In this document: positions 28,042 to 37,771 of the stretch, piece by piece | Layout: each line of letters starts with the position of its first letter | How positions within the stretch are numbered: position 1 is the stretch's first letter | NCBI GenBank assembly: GCA_035999765.1 | Contig: CP108521.1 | Location: 4,340,001 to 4,404,000, forward strand | Reading direction: 5' to 3' | Source: Streptomyces sp. NBC_01231 | GTDB lineage: Bacteria; Actinomycetota; Actinomycetes; Streptomycetales; Streptomycetaceae | DNA length: 64,000 bases | Notes under the pieces: model-generated | What the model was told of the DNA's origin: nothing | Seen by the model: the letters and a program-made list of their open reading frames with translations, nothing else | The model's database searches: none | Position numbers and translations under genes: made by a program

Positions 28042-28440
28042 ATGTCGCAGCCCCGCCCACAGCCCCGTATGCGGATCGGCGAGCTCGCCGCGGAGACCGG
28101 CACGACACCGCGGGCCCTGCGCCACTACGAGCAGGTGGGTCTCATCATCTCCGAGCGTGCCGCGAACGGCTATCGGCTCTACGACCGCGCCACGACCGTC
28201 CGCGTCCGCAACATCCGCCACCTCCTGGATGTCGGCCTCACCCTCGACGACGTACGGGTGTTCCTGTCCTGCCTGGACCGTGACGTCACCGCCGGGCCGC
28301 CCTCCGACAAGGGCCTGCGGGTCGCCGCCGAGCGCCTCGCCGTGATGGAGGAGCGCATCGCCGCCCAGGCCGCCGTACGCGACAGGCTGGCGGCGGCACT
28401 GCGCCAGGCCACCGGCGCGCGGGTACGCCCGGTGGCCTGA
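28042..28440 (+). CDS. MerR-family regulator
   Basis: 132 residues. Winged HTH at the N terminus (MRIGELAAETGTTPRALRHY, NGYRLYDRATTVRVRNI) and a dimerisation coiled coil at the end (AVMEERIAAQAAVRDRLAAAL). No metal-binding cysteines beyond one in the middle (LSCLDRD), so not a metal sensor. It starts 10 bp after the SDR stop; ATG 28042 is used, though ATG 28069 (MRIGEL) is where many MerR proteins begin. Likely controls the SDR gene. Confidence 0.9.
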   Translation: MSQPRPQPRMRIGELAAETGTTPRALRHYEQVGLIISERAANGYRLYDRATTVRVRNIRHLLDVGLTLDDVRVFLSCLDRDVTAGPPSDKGLRVAAERLAVMEERIAAQAAVRDRLAAALRQATGARVRPVA

Positions 28441-28458
28441 TCGCCTTGCCAGGAAGGC

Positions 28459-31400
28459 CTACGACCCCAGGATCGACGTCAGGAACTCCCCCACCCACCC
28501 GAGCAGTTCCCGCCCGACCAGCGGCTTGCCGCCGACCTTCGCGGTCTTCGGGCGGGGGACGAGCACCTGGTGCGCTGTCGCCTTGATGACGGTGCCGGGG
28601 TACAGCCTCTTGAGCCTCAGTTCCTGGGACTCGCGCAACTCGACCGGGGCGAAGCGGATGTTGGTGCCCTGGAGGACGATCTCGCCGACGCCGCACGCGC
28701 GGGCGAGCATCCGCAGGCCCGCCACCAGAAGCAGGTTCTCCACCGGTTCGGGCAGCTTGCCGTAGCGGTCGACGAGTTCCTCGCGTACGGCCTTGACGTC
28801 CGCCTCGGAGTTGACCGAGGCGATCGACCGGTACGCCTGGAGGCGCAACCGCTCGCCGGGGGCGTAGTCGTGCGGGACGTGCGCGTCGACCGGGAGCTCG
28901 ATCTTGACCTCCAGCGGCGGCTCCTCCTCCACGCCGCCCTCCAGGGAGGCGCGGTAGTCCGCGACCGCCTCGCCGACCATGCGGACGTACAGGTCGAAGC
29001 CGACGCCCGCGATGTGGCCGGACTGTTCGCCGCCCAGCAGATTGCCGGCGCCGCGGATCTCCAGGTCCTTCATCGCCACGTACATGCCCGCGCCCATCTC
29101 CGTGTGCTGGGCGATGGTCGCCAGGCGCTCGTGGGCGGTCTCCGTCAGCGGCTTCTCCGGCGGGTAGAGGAAGTACGCGTACCCCCGCTCGCGGCCTCGG
29201 CCGACGCGGCCGCGCAGCTGGTGCAGCTGTGAGAGGCCGAAGTTGTCGCCGCGCTCCACGATCAGGGTGTTCGCGTTGGAGATGTCGATCCCGGACTCGA
29301 CGATCGTGGTCGACACCAGCACGTCGAACTTCTTCTCCCAGAAATCGACCACGACCTGTTCCAGGGCCGTTTCCGACATCTGGCCGTGGGCGGTCGCGAT
29401 GCGGGCCTCGGGCACGATCTCGCGCAGCCGGGCGGCCGCGCGGTCGATCGACTCCACCCGGTTGTGGATGTAGAAGACCTGGCCCTCGCGCAGCAGCTCG
29501 CGGCGGATGGCCGCGCCGATCTGCCGCTCCTCGTACGGTCCGACGAAGGTCAGCACCGGGTGCCGCTCCTCCGGCGGCGTGGTGATGGTGGACATCTCGC
29601 GGATGCCGGTGACCGCCATCTCCAGGGTCCTCGGGATCGGGGTCGCGGACATGGTGAGCACGTCCACGTTCGCGCGGAGCTTCTTCAGCTGCTCCTTGTG
29701 CTCCACGCCGAAGCGCTGCTCCTCGTCGACGATGACGAGGCCCAGGTCCTTGAACTTGGTCTCCGACGAGAACAGGCGGTGGGTACCGATGACGATGTCC
29801 ACCGAGCTGTCCCGGAGCCCCTCCAGGACGGCCTTCGCCTCCGCGTCGGTCTGGAAGCGGGAGAGCGCGCGCACCTTCACGGGGAACTGCGAGTAGCGCT
29901 CGGAGAACGTCCCAAAGTGCTGCTGCACCAGCAGGGTCGTCGGGACCAGCACGGCGACCTGCTTGCCGTCCTGGACGGCCTTGAAGGCGGCCCGGACCGC
30001 GATCTCCGTCTTGCCGTAGCCGACGTCGCCACAGATCAGGCGGTCCATCGGGACCGTCTTCTCCATGTCCTCCTTGACCTCGGCGATGGTGGTGAGCTGG
30101 TCGGGGGTCTCCGCGTACGGGAAGGCGTCCTCCAGCTCTCGCTGCCAGGGGGTGTCCGCGGCGAAGGCGTGCCCGGGGGCGGCCATCCGCGCGCTGTACA
30201 GCCTGATCAGGTCGGCCGCGATCTCCTTGACGGCCTTCTTCGCGCGGGCCTTGGTCTTCGTCCAGTCGGCGCCGCCCAGACGGTGCAGGGTGGGGGCCTC
30301 GCCGCCGACGTACTTGGTGATCTGTTCCAGCTGGTCGGTCGGGATGTAGAGGCGGTCGCCGGGCTGACCGCGCTTGGCGGGGGCGTACTCCACGACCAGG
30401 TATTCGCGGGTCGCGCCCTGCACGGTCCGCTGCACCATCTCGATGTAGCGGCCCACTCCGTGGTTCTCGTGGACGATGTAGTCGCCCGCCTCCAGGGTGA
30501 GCGGGTCGATCGTCTTGCGGCGGCGGGCCGGCATCCGGGCGCCGTCCTTGCCGGCCGCCTTCTGGCCGGACAGGTCGGTCTCGGTCAGGACGGCCAGCTT
30601 GAGCGCCGGGTCCACGAAGCCGTAGTCGATCGAGCCGCACGCCACGTGCACGACGGACGGCGCGATCTGACCGAGTTCCGCGTCCAGGCGGGCCGCGATG
30701 CCCTCGCCGCCGAGCACCTCGACGGTGCGGGCCGCCGGGCCGTGCGCCTCGGTCACGTAGACCGCGCGCCAGCCGTCGGCCAGCCAGCCCTTGGTGTCGG
30801 CGAGCGCCTTGGCGGTGTCGCCGCGGTAGCTCTCCGGGGCGTGCATGCCCAGCTTCAGGGTGTCCGCGTCCCCCGCCGCGTCAGCGGAGGATGTGAACGT
30901 CTCGTCCGCCGCGAACGGCGACACCGACCACCACATCATGTCCAGCTCGCGCGCCCGCTCCCGGACGTCCGCGATGGACCACAGGGAGGCCGCGCCGACA
31001 TCGATCGGGGCCTCGCCGCCGCCCGCGGTCGCCGCCCAGGACGCCTGCAGGAACTCCTGGCTCGTGGCCACAAGGTCGGAGGCGCGCGTGCGGACCCGTT
31101 CCGGATCGCAGACGACGGCCATGGAGCCCTTGGGCAGGACGTCCAGGAGGAGCTCCATGTCGTCCACCAGGACGGGCGCCAGGGACTCCATGCCCTCGAC
31201 CGCGATCCCCTCGGCGATCCTGCCGAGCAGTTCGCCGAGCTCCGGGTGCTGTTCGGCGAGGTCACGCGCGCGCGTGCGGACGTCCTCGGTCAGCAGGAGT
31301 TCGCGACAGGGCGGGGCCCACAGACCGTGTTCGGCGACCTCCAGGGAGCGCTGGTCGGCGACCTTGAAGTAGCGGATCTCCTCCACCTCGTCGCCCCAGA

Positions 31401-32013
31401 ACTCGATCCGCAGGGGGTGTTCCTCGGTGGGCGGGAACACATCGAGGATGCCACCGCGGACGGCGAACTCGCCGCGCTTCTCGACGAGCTCCACGCGCGC
31501 GTACGCGGCGGCGGCGAGGGCGTCGACGACCTGGCCGAGGTCAGCGGTCCGGCCGGTCCTCAGAGCGACCGGTTCCAGGTCACCGAGGCCCTTGACCTGC
31601 GGCTGGAGCACGGAGCGTACGGGGGCCACGACGACGGAGACGGGGCCGGTCTCGGGGTCGTCGGGGCGCGGGTGGGCGAGGCGGCGCAGGACGGCGAGGC
31701 GGCGGCCCACGGTGTCGCTGCGGGGGCTGAGCCGCTCGTGCGGGAGGGTCTCCCAGGACGGGTAGTCCACGACGCCCTCCGGCGGGAGCAGCGAGCGCAG
31801 GGCCGCGGCCAGGTCCTCCGCCTCTCGGCCCGTCGCCGTCACCGCGAGGACCGGGCGGCCGGACTCGCGGGCCAGGGCGGCGATCGCGAAGGGGCGGGCC
31901 GCGGGAGGGCCGACCAGGTCGACGTGCATGCGGTTGCCGTCTGCGGCCGCGGTGATCGCTTCCGCGAGGGCGGTGTCCTTGACGACGGCGTCGAGCAGAC
32001 CGTGCAGGCTCAT
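28459..32013 (-). CDS. mfd: Transcription-repair coupling factor Mfd
   Basis: 1184 residues, full length. Removes RNA polymerase stalled at DNA lesions and recruits UvrA. N-terminal UvrB-homology modules (about 1-330), RNA-polymerase-interaction domain near residue 511 (GDYIVHENHGVGRYIE), and RecG-type helicase: Walker A GDVGYGKTE near 661-669, DEEQ box near 759, motif III MSATPIPRTLEMA, motif VI QLRGRVGRGRERGYAYFL (about 930-950, the TRG region following), and the C-terminal D7 domain. Convergent with the MerR gene, only 18 bp apart. Alone in its transcript. Upstream gap has repeats only. Confidence 0.97.
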   Translation of the reverse strand: MSLHGLLDAVVKDTALAEAITAAADGNRMHVDLVGPPAARPFAIAALARESGRPVLAVTATGREAEDLAAALRSLLPPEGVVDYPSWETLPHERLSPRSDTVGRRLAVLRRLAHPRPDDPETGPVSVVVAPVRSVLQPQVKGLGDLEPVALRTGRTADLGQVVDALAAAAYARVELVEKRGEFAVRGGILDVFPPTEEHPLRIEFWGDEVEEIRYFKVADQRSLEVAEHGLWAPPCRELLLTEDVRTRARDLAEQHPELGELLGRIAEGIAVEGMESLAPVLVDDMELLLDVLPKGSMAVVCDPERVRTRASDLVATSQEFLQASWAATAGGGEAPIDVGAASLWSIADVRERARELDMMWWSVSPFAADETFTSSADAAGDADTLKLGMHAPESYRGDTAKALADTKGWLADGWRAVYVTEAHGPAARTVEVLGGEGIAARLDAELGQIAPSVVHVACGSIDYGFVDPALKLAVLTETDLSGQKAAGKDGARMPARRRKTIDPLTLEAGDYIVHENHGVGRYIEMVQRTVQGATREYLVVEYAPAKRGQPGDRLYIPTDQLEQITKYVGGEAPTLHRLGGADWTKTKARAKKAVKEIAADLIRLYSARMAAPGHAFAADTPWQRELEDAFPYAETPDQLTTIAEVKEDMEKTVPMDRLICGDVGYGKTEIAVRAAFKAVQDGKQVAVLVPTTLLVQQHFGTFSERYSQFPVKVRALSRFQTDAEAKAVLEGLRDSSVDIVIGTHRLFSSETKFKDLGLVIVDEEQRFGVEHKEQLKKLRANVDVLTMSATPIPRTLEMAVTGIREMSTITTPPEERHPVLTFVGPYEERQIGAAIRRELLREGQVFYIHNRVESIDRAAARLREIVPEARIATAHGQMSETALEQVVVDFWEKKFDVLVSTTIVESGIDISNANTLIVERGDNFGLSQLHQLRGRVGRGRERGYAYFLYPPEKPLTETAHERLATIAQHTEMGAGMYVAMKDLEIRGAGNLLGGEQSGHIAGVGFDLYVRMVGEAVADYRASLEGGVEEEPPLEVKIELPVDAHVPHDYAPGERLRLQAYRSIASVNSEADVKAVREELVDRYGKLPEPVENLLLVAGLRMLARACGVGEIVLQGTNIRFAPVELRESQELRLKRLYPGTVIKATAHQVLVPRPKTAKVGGKPLVGRELLGWVGEFLTSILGS

Positions 32014-32121
32014 TCGGGGGCGGCTTTCGTCCGGGGGTGGGCAACGCGAATCGCCCGACGCGGGTTAGGGGCCGGGGGGTCTCCAGCCTACGACGACGGC
32101 GTCACGGACGTCGGGGCCTGT

Positions 32122-32211
32122 GGACAACCTCAGCCGGGCGGACAACCTCCGCCAGGTGGACGACCTCCGCCGGACGGACAGCCTCCGCCAGGTGGACGAC
32201 CTCCGCCGGGC
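32122..32211. repeat. 18-bp tandem repeat upstream of mfd and the DUF2079 gene
   Basis: Five copies of GGACRRCCTCCGCCRGRY, at 32122, 32140, 32158, 32176 and 32194, alternating two subtypes. It lies in the divergent gap 32014-32381, which contains no gene I can support despite an open frame through it. Confidence 0.9.
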
Positions 32212-32287
32212 CGGGGCTCCCGCCCCCACCCCACACTCCGCTCGCCCCATCTTCACTTACGCCCAGTAACCTGCGGCCGTCGCCCCT

Positions 32288-32337
32288 TTCCCGACCGTTC
32301 CCGCCCCTTCCCGCCCGTTCCCGCCCGTTCCTGCACG
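32288..32337. repeat. 10-bp tandem repeat upstream of the DUF2079 gene
   Basis: Five 10-bp units near TTCCCGCCCG (32288, 32298, 32308, 32318, 32328), one helical turn each, 45 bp before the start codon. Confidence 0.85.
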
Positions 32338-32381
32338 TCGCCCGCCAACGGATCCGCCCGCCCCGATTCATGAGGCCCACC

Positions 32382-33839
32382 ATGCCGGCTCCCGCCCTCC
32401 CGTCGACGCCCAAGAGCCCCCTCATACCGGCGCCGGTCACGCACCCCCCGCGTGACCGGCTCGTTCCTCCCGACCGGTGGGATCCGTGGCTGTTGGCCGG
32501 GGCGCTCTTCCTCGCCTACACGGCGCTGTCCCTCGGCCGGTACCGGCACATGGCCAGCCGATCCTGGGACCTGGGGATCTTCGAGCAGGCGATACGGGCG
32601 TACGCGCATCTGCGGGCGCCGGTGGCGGATCTCAAGGGGCCGGGGTTCGACATCCTGGGGGACCACTTCAGCCCGGTGACGGCGCTGCTCGCCCCGGTCT
32701 ACCGGGTCTTCCCCTCCCCCGTGACCCTCCTCGTGGCGCAGGCCGCGCTGTTCGCGGTGTCCGCGGTGCCGGTCACACGGGCGGCCGAGGCGCTGCTGGG
32801 GCGGCGGCGGGGGCTCGCGCTCGGGGTGGCGTACGGGCTGTCCTGGGGCCTTCAGCGGGCGGTCGACTTCGACTTCCACGAGATCTGCTTCGCGGTCCCG
32901 CTGATCGCCTACTCCCTGGAGTCCGTGCTCGCCGGACGGTGGCGGCGCGCCCTGTGCTGGGCCCTTCCGCTCGTCGTGGTGAAGGAGGACCTGGGGATGA
33001 CGCTGGCCGCGATCGCCGTGGTGGTCGCGATACGCGCCCGGCGTACCTCCTCGCGGACCGCGTGGTACGCGCTCGGGGTCGCCGTCCTCGGGATGGCCGC
33101 CACCGTCGTCACGCTCACCCTGGTCATACCGGCCTTCAACACCACGGGGTCGTACGGCTACTGGGACAAGGTCGACGGCTCGGGCGGCGGCCCCTTCGAC
33201 GGCTGGGACACGAAACTCCGTACGCTCGCCTGGCTGTTGATCCCCACCAGCGGACTGCTCGCCCTGCGGTCCCCGCTCCTCCTGGTCGCCCTGCCGACGC
33301 TCGGCTGGCGGTTCCTCTCCTCCGGCTCGAGCTACTGGGGCACCGACTGGCACTACAGCGCCGTCCTCATGCCGGTCGCCACCCTCGCGCTCGCCGACGC
33401 CCTGACCGTCGTACGGCGCAGCCCGCGTCCCCGGCTTCGGTCGTACGCCCATCACCTGCCCACCGCCGTCGTCTCGGCCGCGTTGGCGCTGACCACCAGC
33501 CTGCCGTTGTCCGCGCTGACCGAGCCGGACACCTATGGCAAGCCGGCCGGGGTGAAGGCCGTCGAGCGGATGCTGGCGCGGATCCCGGACGGGGCGAGCG
33601 TGGAGGCGAACATCGGTCCGATCAGCCGGCTCACCTCGCGGTGCCGGGTGTTCTGGCTCGGCAACACCCGCGGGATCGCCCCGGACTTCATCGCCGTGGA
33701 CAACAACAGGAAGTGGCTGTCCGACGCCGAGGCGTACGCCCGGCAGCTGCACCCCCACGCCACCTACACCATCGAGGACGTCACCCACGGCTACGTCCTG
33801 ATGAAGCGGGAGACCCCAGGCGGGTCCCCCGGGCCGTGA
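32382..33839 (+). CDS. DUF2079 family membrane protein
   Basis: 485 residues, polytopic with about 10 helices. DUF2079 proteins belong to the GT-C-like membrane glycosyltransferase superfamily. Conserved features visible: SWDLGIFEQAIRAYAHLRAP, DHFSPVTALLAPVYRVFPSP, FDFHEICFAVPLIAYSLE, and HYSAVLMPV. After the last helix there is a folded extracytoplasmic tail (VKAVERMLARIPDGASVEAN; FWLGNTRGIAPDFIAVDN). ATG 32382 has GAGG 8 nt upstream, better than ATG 32370. The long open frame further upstream is repeat DNA, not protein. Glycan donor and acceptor unknown. Confidence 0.88.
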   Translation: MPAPALPSTPKSPLIPAPVTHPPRDRLVPPDRWDPWLLAGALFLAYTALSLGRYRHMASRSWDLGIFEQAIRAYAHLRAPVADLKGPGFDILGDHFSPVTALLAPVYRVFPSPVTLLVAQAALFAVSAVPVTRAAEALLGRRRGLALGVAYGLSWGLQRAVDFDFHEICFAVPLIAYSLESVLAGRWRRALCWALPLVVVKEDLGMTLAAIAVVVAIRARRTSSRTAWYALGVAVLGMAATVVTLTLVIPAFNTTGSYGYWDKVDGSGGGPFDGWDTKLRTLAWLLIPTSGLLALRSPLLLVALPTLGWRFLSSGSSYWGTDWHYSAVLMPVATLALADALTVVRRSPRPRLRSYAHHLPTAVVSAALALTTSLPLSALTEPDTYGKPAGVKAVERMLARIPDGASVEANIGPISRLTSRCRVFWLGNTRGIAPDFIAVDNNRKWLSDAEAYARQLHPHATYTIEDVTHGYVLMKRETPGGSPGP

Positions 33840-33948
33840 CCGCCCGACCGCGACCATCCCACCGCGGACGCCCACATGCGAACACCCGACCGTGAACGTG
33901 CCGTCGAGCCCGGTGCCGGAGGCAGCAACCTCCCACACCGGGCCCGAC

Positions 33949-33991
33949 GTTCCCCGTTCCCCCGTTTCCCCCGTTCCCCGCTCCCCCGTCC
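33949..33991. repeat. C-rich direct repeats between convergent genes
   Basis: Runs of GTTCCCC/GTTTCCCCC with a 7-9 bp period, just beyond the stop of the minus-strand permease gene (33999). Confidence 0.6.
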
Positions 33992-33998
33992 GCGGTGG

Positions 33999-36563
33999 CT
34001 ATTCGGTCGCGATCGCGTTCAGTACGTTCATCCGGCCCGCCCGGAACGCCGGGACCAGGGCGGCGAACAGGCCCACGAAGGCGGATCCGATGAAGACGCC
34101 GATGATCGTCGGCCAGGGGATCTCAAGGACGTTGAGACCCTCCAGGGCGAGCAGCTTCTGCGCGGTCGCGCCCCAGCCCATGCCCAGGCCGAGACCCAGC
34201 AGGGCGCCGAAGAGGGCGATCACCACCGACTCCATGCGGATCATGCGGCGCAGCTGGCGGCGGGAGAGGCCGATGGCCCGCATCAGGCCGATCTCCCTCG
34301 TCCGCTCGACCACCGACAGCGCCAGGGTGTTCACCACACCCAGGATCGCCACGATGATCGCCAGGGCGAGCAGGCCGTAGACCATGTTCAGGAGCTGGCC
34401 GATCTGGTCCTTCAGTTCCTGCTTGTAGTCGGTCTGGTCGCGGACCTGGTACTGCGGGTAGTCGTGCATGGACTTCTTCAGCGCCGCGTACGCCTGCTCC
34501 GCCTGACCGGTCTCGGCCTTGGCGAACATGATCGTGTTGGGCGGGATCTGGGCCGCCGGGACGTACGTCCGCATCGTGTCGATGCTGATGTAGCGCGCGC
34601 CCTGGTCGATGGCGGTGTCGTCGTCCGTGATGGCCGCGACCTTGAGCTTCGCCGTCTCGCCGCCCTTGAAGGCGACGGAGATGCTGTCGCCGACGTGCAC
34701 GCCGTGCTTGGCGGCGTAGTCGGAACCGACCGACATGGCGTTCTTCCCGTAGGCGGCGGAGAGGCTGCCGGCCGTGGTCGGGCGGCGCAGGTCCTGCGCG
34801 TACGTCGGGTCGGCGGCCGTCACTCCGGAGTCGTCGGTCTTGCCGTCGGGCGAGGTCAGGGTGGCGTTGAGTTCCTTGTAGCGGGTGACGTGGGCGAGGC
34901 CCGGGGTGTCCTGCATGGCCTTCTCGGCCTGCGGGACGATCCGCTGGTTGCCCTGGACGATGAAGTCCGCGCCGACCGACTTGTCGAGTTCGCTGGTGGC
35001 CGAGGCGACCATGGAGGAGCCGACGACCGACAGACAGGCCACCAGGGCCAGGCCGATCATCAGGGCCGCGCCGGTGGCGCCGGTGCGGCGTGGGTTGCGC
35101 AGGGCGTTGCGCTCGGCCAGCCGGCCGACCGGGCCGAAGGCCCGCAGCAGCACCGCGCTGATCGCCCGGACGACACCACCGGCCAGCAGCGGGCCGATGA
35201 CGACGAACCCGATCAGGGACAGCACCACACCGCCGCCCAGCATCAGCGATCCGTCGCTCGCCTTGTCGGCGTTGGCCGCCATGAACAGGGCCGCGGCACC
35301 GGCGGCCGTCAGCACCAGCCCGATGATGCCGCGTACCAGACCGGCCCTGCCGTCGGCCGGCGTGCCGGCGTCGCGCAGCGCGGCCATCGGGGAGACCTTG
35401 CCGGCGCGGCGGGCCGGCAGATAGGCGGCGAGGACGGTGACCACGACGCCCAGGATCACACCGGCGACCGGGGTGGTCGCCTTCACGGTCAGGTCGTCGG
35501 TGGAGAGGTTCATGCCGGCCGCGGACATCAGCTTCATCAGGCCGATGGCGATGCCGACTCCGGCGCCCACGCCCAGGATGGAGCCGACGACACCGAGCAG
35601 CAGCGCCTCGACCAGGACCGAGCGGTTGACCTGCTTGCGGGAGGAGCCGATCGCCCGCATCAGGCCGATCTCCCGGGTGCGCTGGGCGACCAGCATGGAG
35701 AAGGTGTTGATGATCAGGAAGATGCCGACCAGGAACGCGATCCCGGCGAAGCCGAGCATGGCGTACTTGATGACGTTCATGAACGAGTCGATGCCCTGGC
35801 GGTTCTCGTCGGCGTTCTCCTTGGCCGTCTGGATCTTGTACGTGCCGTCCACGGCCTGGGTGACGTGCTGCTTGAGCTGTGCGTCGGCGACGCCGGACGC
35901 GGCGTTCACGTAGATCTGGGTGAACCGGCCGGTGGCGCCGAGGAGTTCGCGCTGGGCGGTGGCCGTGTCGAAGTAGACGACGGCGGCACCGGGATTGGTC
36001 ACCTTGAAGGTGGCGATGCCGACGATCTTCGCCTTGAAGTCACCGGTCTGCGCGATGGTGCGCAGTTCGTCGCCCATCGCGAGGTCGTGCTTGTCGGCGG
36101 TGTCGGCGTCGACCATCACCTCGGTCGGGCCCCGCGGGGCGTGTCCGGAGGTGATCTCCATCGCCCGCGCGTCGCTCTTGGTCCAGTTGCCCGCGATCGT
36201 CGGGGCGCCGCTGGTGGACCCCATATTGTCGTTGTCGCGATCGACGACGGTCACGTTCATCGAACTGACCGCGCCCTCGACCGACTTGACGCCATCCGCC
36301 TTCTCCACCCGCGCCAGCAGGGAGGCCGGCAGGGACTCTGGCTTGCCGTTCTGCGGGGTGTCGTCGCTCTTGGCCGCCTTGGGGGAGACCGTGACGTCGG
36401 ACGCGGTCGTCGCGAAGAGCTTGTCGAACGTCGTGTTCATCGTGTCCGTGAACACGAGCGTGCCGCAGACGAAGGCGACCGACAGCAGGACCGCCACCGC
36501 CGACAGGGCCATGCGTCCCTTGTGCGCGAAGAAGTTGCGCATCGAGGTCTTCAGGACGGTCAT
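33999..36563 (-). CDS. FtsX-like ABC transporter permease, two-repeat type
   Basis: 854 residues, same plan as the permease at 207-2735: one N-terminal helix after FFAHKGRMALSAVAVLL, a large external domain, three helices, then the repeat, ending in three helices. The cytoplasmic loops are QRTREIGLMRAIGSSRKQV and ERTREIGLMRAIGLSRRQL, identical over nearly the whole loop. The ATG overlaps the ATPase stop as ATGA. Likely exports or remodels envelope components; substrate unknown. The two permeases are similar in the helices but clearly diverged outside. Confidence 0.93.
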   Translation of the reverse strand: MTVLKTSMRNFFAHKGRMALSAVAVLLSVAFVCGTLVFTDTMNTTFDKLFATTASDVTVSPKAAKSDDTPQNGKPESLPASLLARVEKADGVKSVEGAVSSMNVTVVDRDNDNMGSTSGAPTIAGNWTKSDARAMEITSGHAPRGPTEVMVDADTADKHDLAMGDELRTIAQTGDFKAKIVGIATFKVTNPGAAVVYFDTATAQRELLGATGRFTQIYVNAASGVADAQLKQHVTQAVDGTYKIQTAKENADENRQGIDSFMNVIKYAMLGFAGIAFLVGIFLIINTFSMLVAQRTREIGLMRAIGSSRKQVNRSVLVEALLLGVVGSILGVGAGVGIAIGLMKLMSAAGMNLSTDDLTVKATTPVAGVILGVVVTVLAAYLPARRAGKVSPMAALRDAGTPADGRAGLVRGIIGLVLTAAGAAALFMAANADKASDGSLMLGGGVVLSLIGFVVIGPLLAGGVVRAISAVLLRAFGPVGRLAERNALRNPRRTGATGAALMIGLALVACLSVVGSSMVASATSELDKSVGADFIVQGNQRIVPQAEKAMQDTPGLAHVTRYKELNATLTSPDGKTDDSGVTAADPTYAQDLRRPTTAGSLSAAYGKNAMSVGSDYAAKHGVHVGDSISVAFKGGETAKLKVAAITDDDTAIDQGARYISIDTMRTYVPAAQIPPNTIMFAKAETGQAEQAYAALKKSMHDYPQYQVRDQTDYKQELKDQIGQLLNMVYGLLALAIIVAILGVVNTLALSVVERTREIGLMRAIGLSRRQLRRMIRMESVVIALFGALLGLGLGMGWGATAQKLLALEGLNVLEIPWPTIIGVFIGSAFVGLFAALVPAFRAGRMNVLNAIATE

Positions 36564-37348
36564 GACGTACGCCCCCGGGCGTCGAAGTCCTTCATGCGGT
36601 CCAGGACGGCGTCCGCGGTCGGCTTGTACATCTCGTCGACGATCCGGCCGTCGGCGAGGTACAGCACCCGGTCCGCGTACGAGGCGGCCACCGGGTCGTG
36701 CGTGACCATGACGATGGTCTGGCCGAGTTCGTCGACGGAGCGGCGCAGGAAGCCCAGGACCTCGGCGCCGGCGCGCGAGTCGAGGTTTCCGGTGGGCTCG
36801 TCCCCGAAGATGATCTCGGGCTGGGCGGCCAGAGCCCGGGCCACGGCCACCCGCTGCTGCTGGCCGCCGGAGAGCTGCGTGGGCCGGTGCTTGAGCCGGT
36901 CGGAGAGTCCGACGGTGTCGACGACCCGCCCCAGCCAGGCCCGGTCCGGCTTGCGGCCCGCGATGTCCATGGGCAGCGTGATGTTCTCCAGCGCGTTCAG
37001 CGTGGGCAGCAGGTTGAACGCCTGGAAGATGAACCCGATCCGGTCCCGGCGCAGTTGGGTGAGCTTCTTGTCCTTCAGGCCGGTGATCTCGGTGTCGTCC
37101 AGGTAGATCTGTCCGGACGTGACGGTGTCGAGACCGGCGAGGCAGTGCATCAGCGTGGACTTGCCGGACCCCGAGGGGCCCATGATGGCGGTGAACTGGC
37201 CGCTGGCGATGTCCACGTCGACGTGGTCGAGCGCGACGACACGGGTCTCTCCGGAGCCGTAGGCCTTCACGACCTGCCGCGCCCGCGCGGCAACGGCCGT
37301 ACGCCCTCCAGTGCCCCCGTGCCTGGGAATGGTTACAGCCGATGTCAC
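36560..37348 (-). CDS. ABC transporter ATP-binding protein (MacB/LolD type)
   Basis: 262 residues. Walker A GPSGSGKST, Q-loop FQAFNLLPTL, signature LSGGQQQRVAVARALA, Walker B IIFGDEPTGNLD, H-loop MVTHDP. Start GTG 37348 is favoured: AGGAG lies 9 nt before it, while the open frame continues to 37381 without a site. The first ~30 residues are a low-complexity head. Paralogue of the ATPase fragment at 1-207. Pairs with the permease that overlaps it. Confidence 0.93.
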   Translation of the reverse strand: MTSAVTIPRHGGTGGRTAVAARARQVVKAYGSGETRVVALDHVDVDIASGQFTAIMGPSGSGKSTLMHCLAGLDTVTSGQIYLDDTEITGLKDKKLTQLRRDRIGFIFQAFNLLPTLNALENITLPMDIAGRKPDRAWLGRVVDTVGLSDRLKHRPTQLSGGQQQRVAVARALAAQPEIIFGDEPTGNLDSRAGAEVLGFLRRSVDELGQTIVMVTHDPVAASYADRVLYLADGRIVDEMYKPTADAVLDRMKDFDARGRTS

Positions 37349-37603
37349 GGTATGTCTCCTATGTCGGTCAGTCTCAGTCAAGTCGGTGCGTGGAGCGTGG
37401 GAAGAAGTGCTTGACGTCGAAGAGTCTGGTTCCCGGAGGGGGTCCGGCGCGCTGGTGCTCAGCGCAGTCTTCTACTGAGGAAAACCCCACCCCCACCGGT
37501 GTGGTGAACCGCCCCCCAGCGGCATAAAGCCAGATTAAGGACCGCACCGTGCCGTCTCATCCTCCGGCGGTACGAACCCTCCCCGAGCCGTAGTACGGAG
37601 GTA

Positions 37604-37657
37604 CCCCTAGGGGCCCTCCACCGCGGGGTGGAGCTGTTCTCAGGGTCGGCTCCACCC
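37604..37657 (+). promoter_or_regulatory. Leader upstream of the MFS gene with alternative hairpins
   Basis: CTCCACC (37616-37622) can pair with GGTGGAG (37627-37633); the same GGGTGGAG (37626-37633) can instead pair with CTCCACCC (37650-37657). The palindrome CCCCTAGGGG (37604-37613) precedes them. Mutually exclusive stems upstream of an exporter gene suggest an attenuator. The rest of 37349-37771 shows no gene and no clear promoter. Confidence 0.4.
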
Positions 37658-37771
37658 TCCGGCCCACTCAGGCTCCGCCCTGCCGTGGCGTGAGGGTCAA
37701 GCCCTCCCTCGATGCACGGGCGGAATGGGAAGCTGTCCCACGGCAGATGGATGCAGGGGGAAGGAATCCGC

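Noticed and set aside
29386..32373. 995-codon + strand frame opposite mfd, running through the 18-bp repeats
   Set aside because: Antisense of mfd; the Gly/Gln/Pro repeats at its end come from the tandem DNA repeat.
32037..32381. N-terminal extension of the DUF2079 protein
   Set aside because: It consists of repeat-derived Thr/Ser/Ala/Arg and Pro stretches with no ribosome site; the family core starts later.
33876..37106. 1076-codon + strand frame opposite the second ABC module
   Set aside because: Antisense shadow of two genes with clear family motifs.
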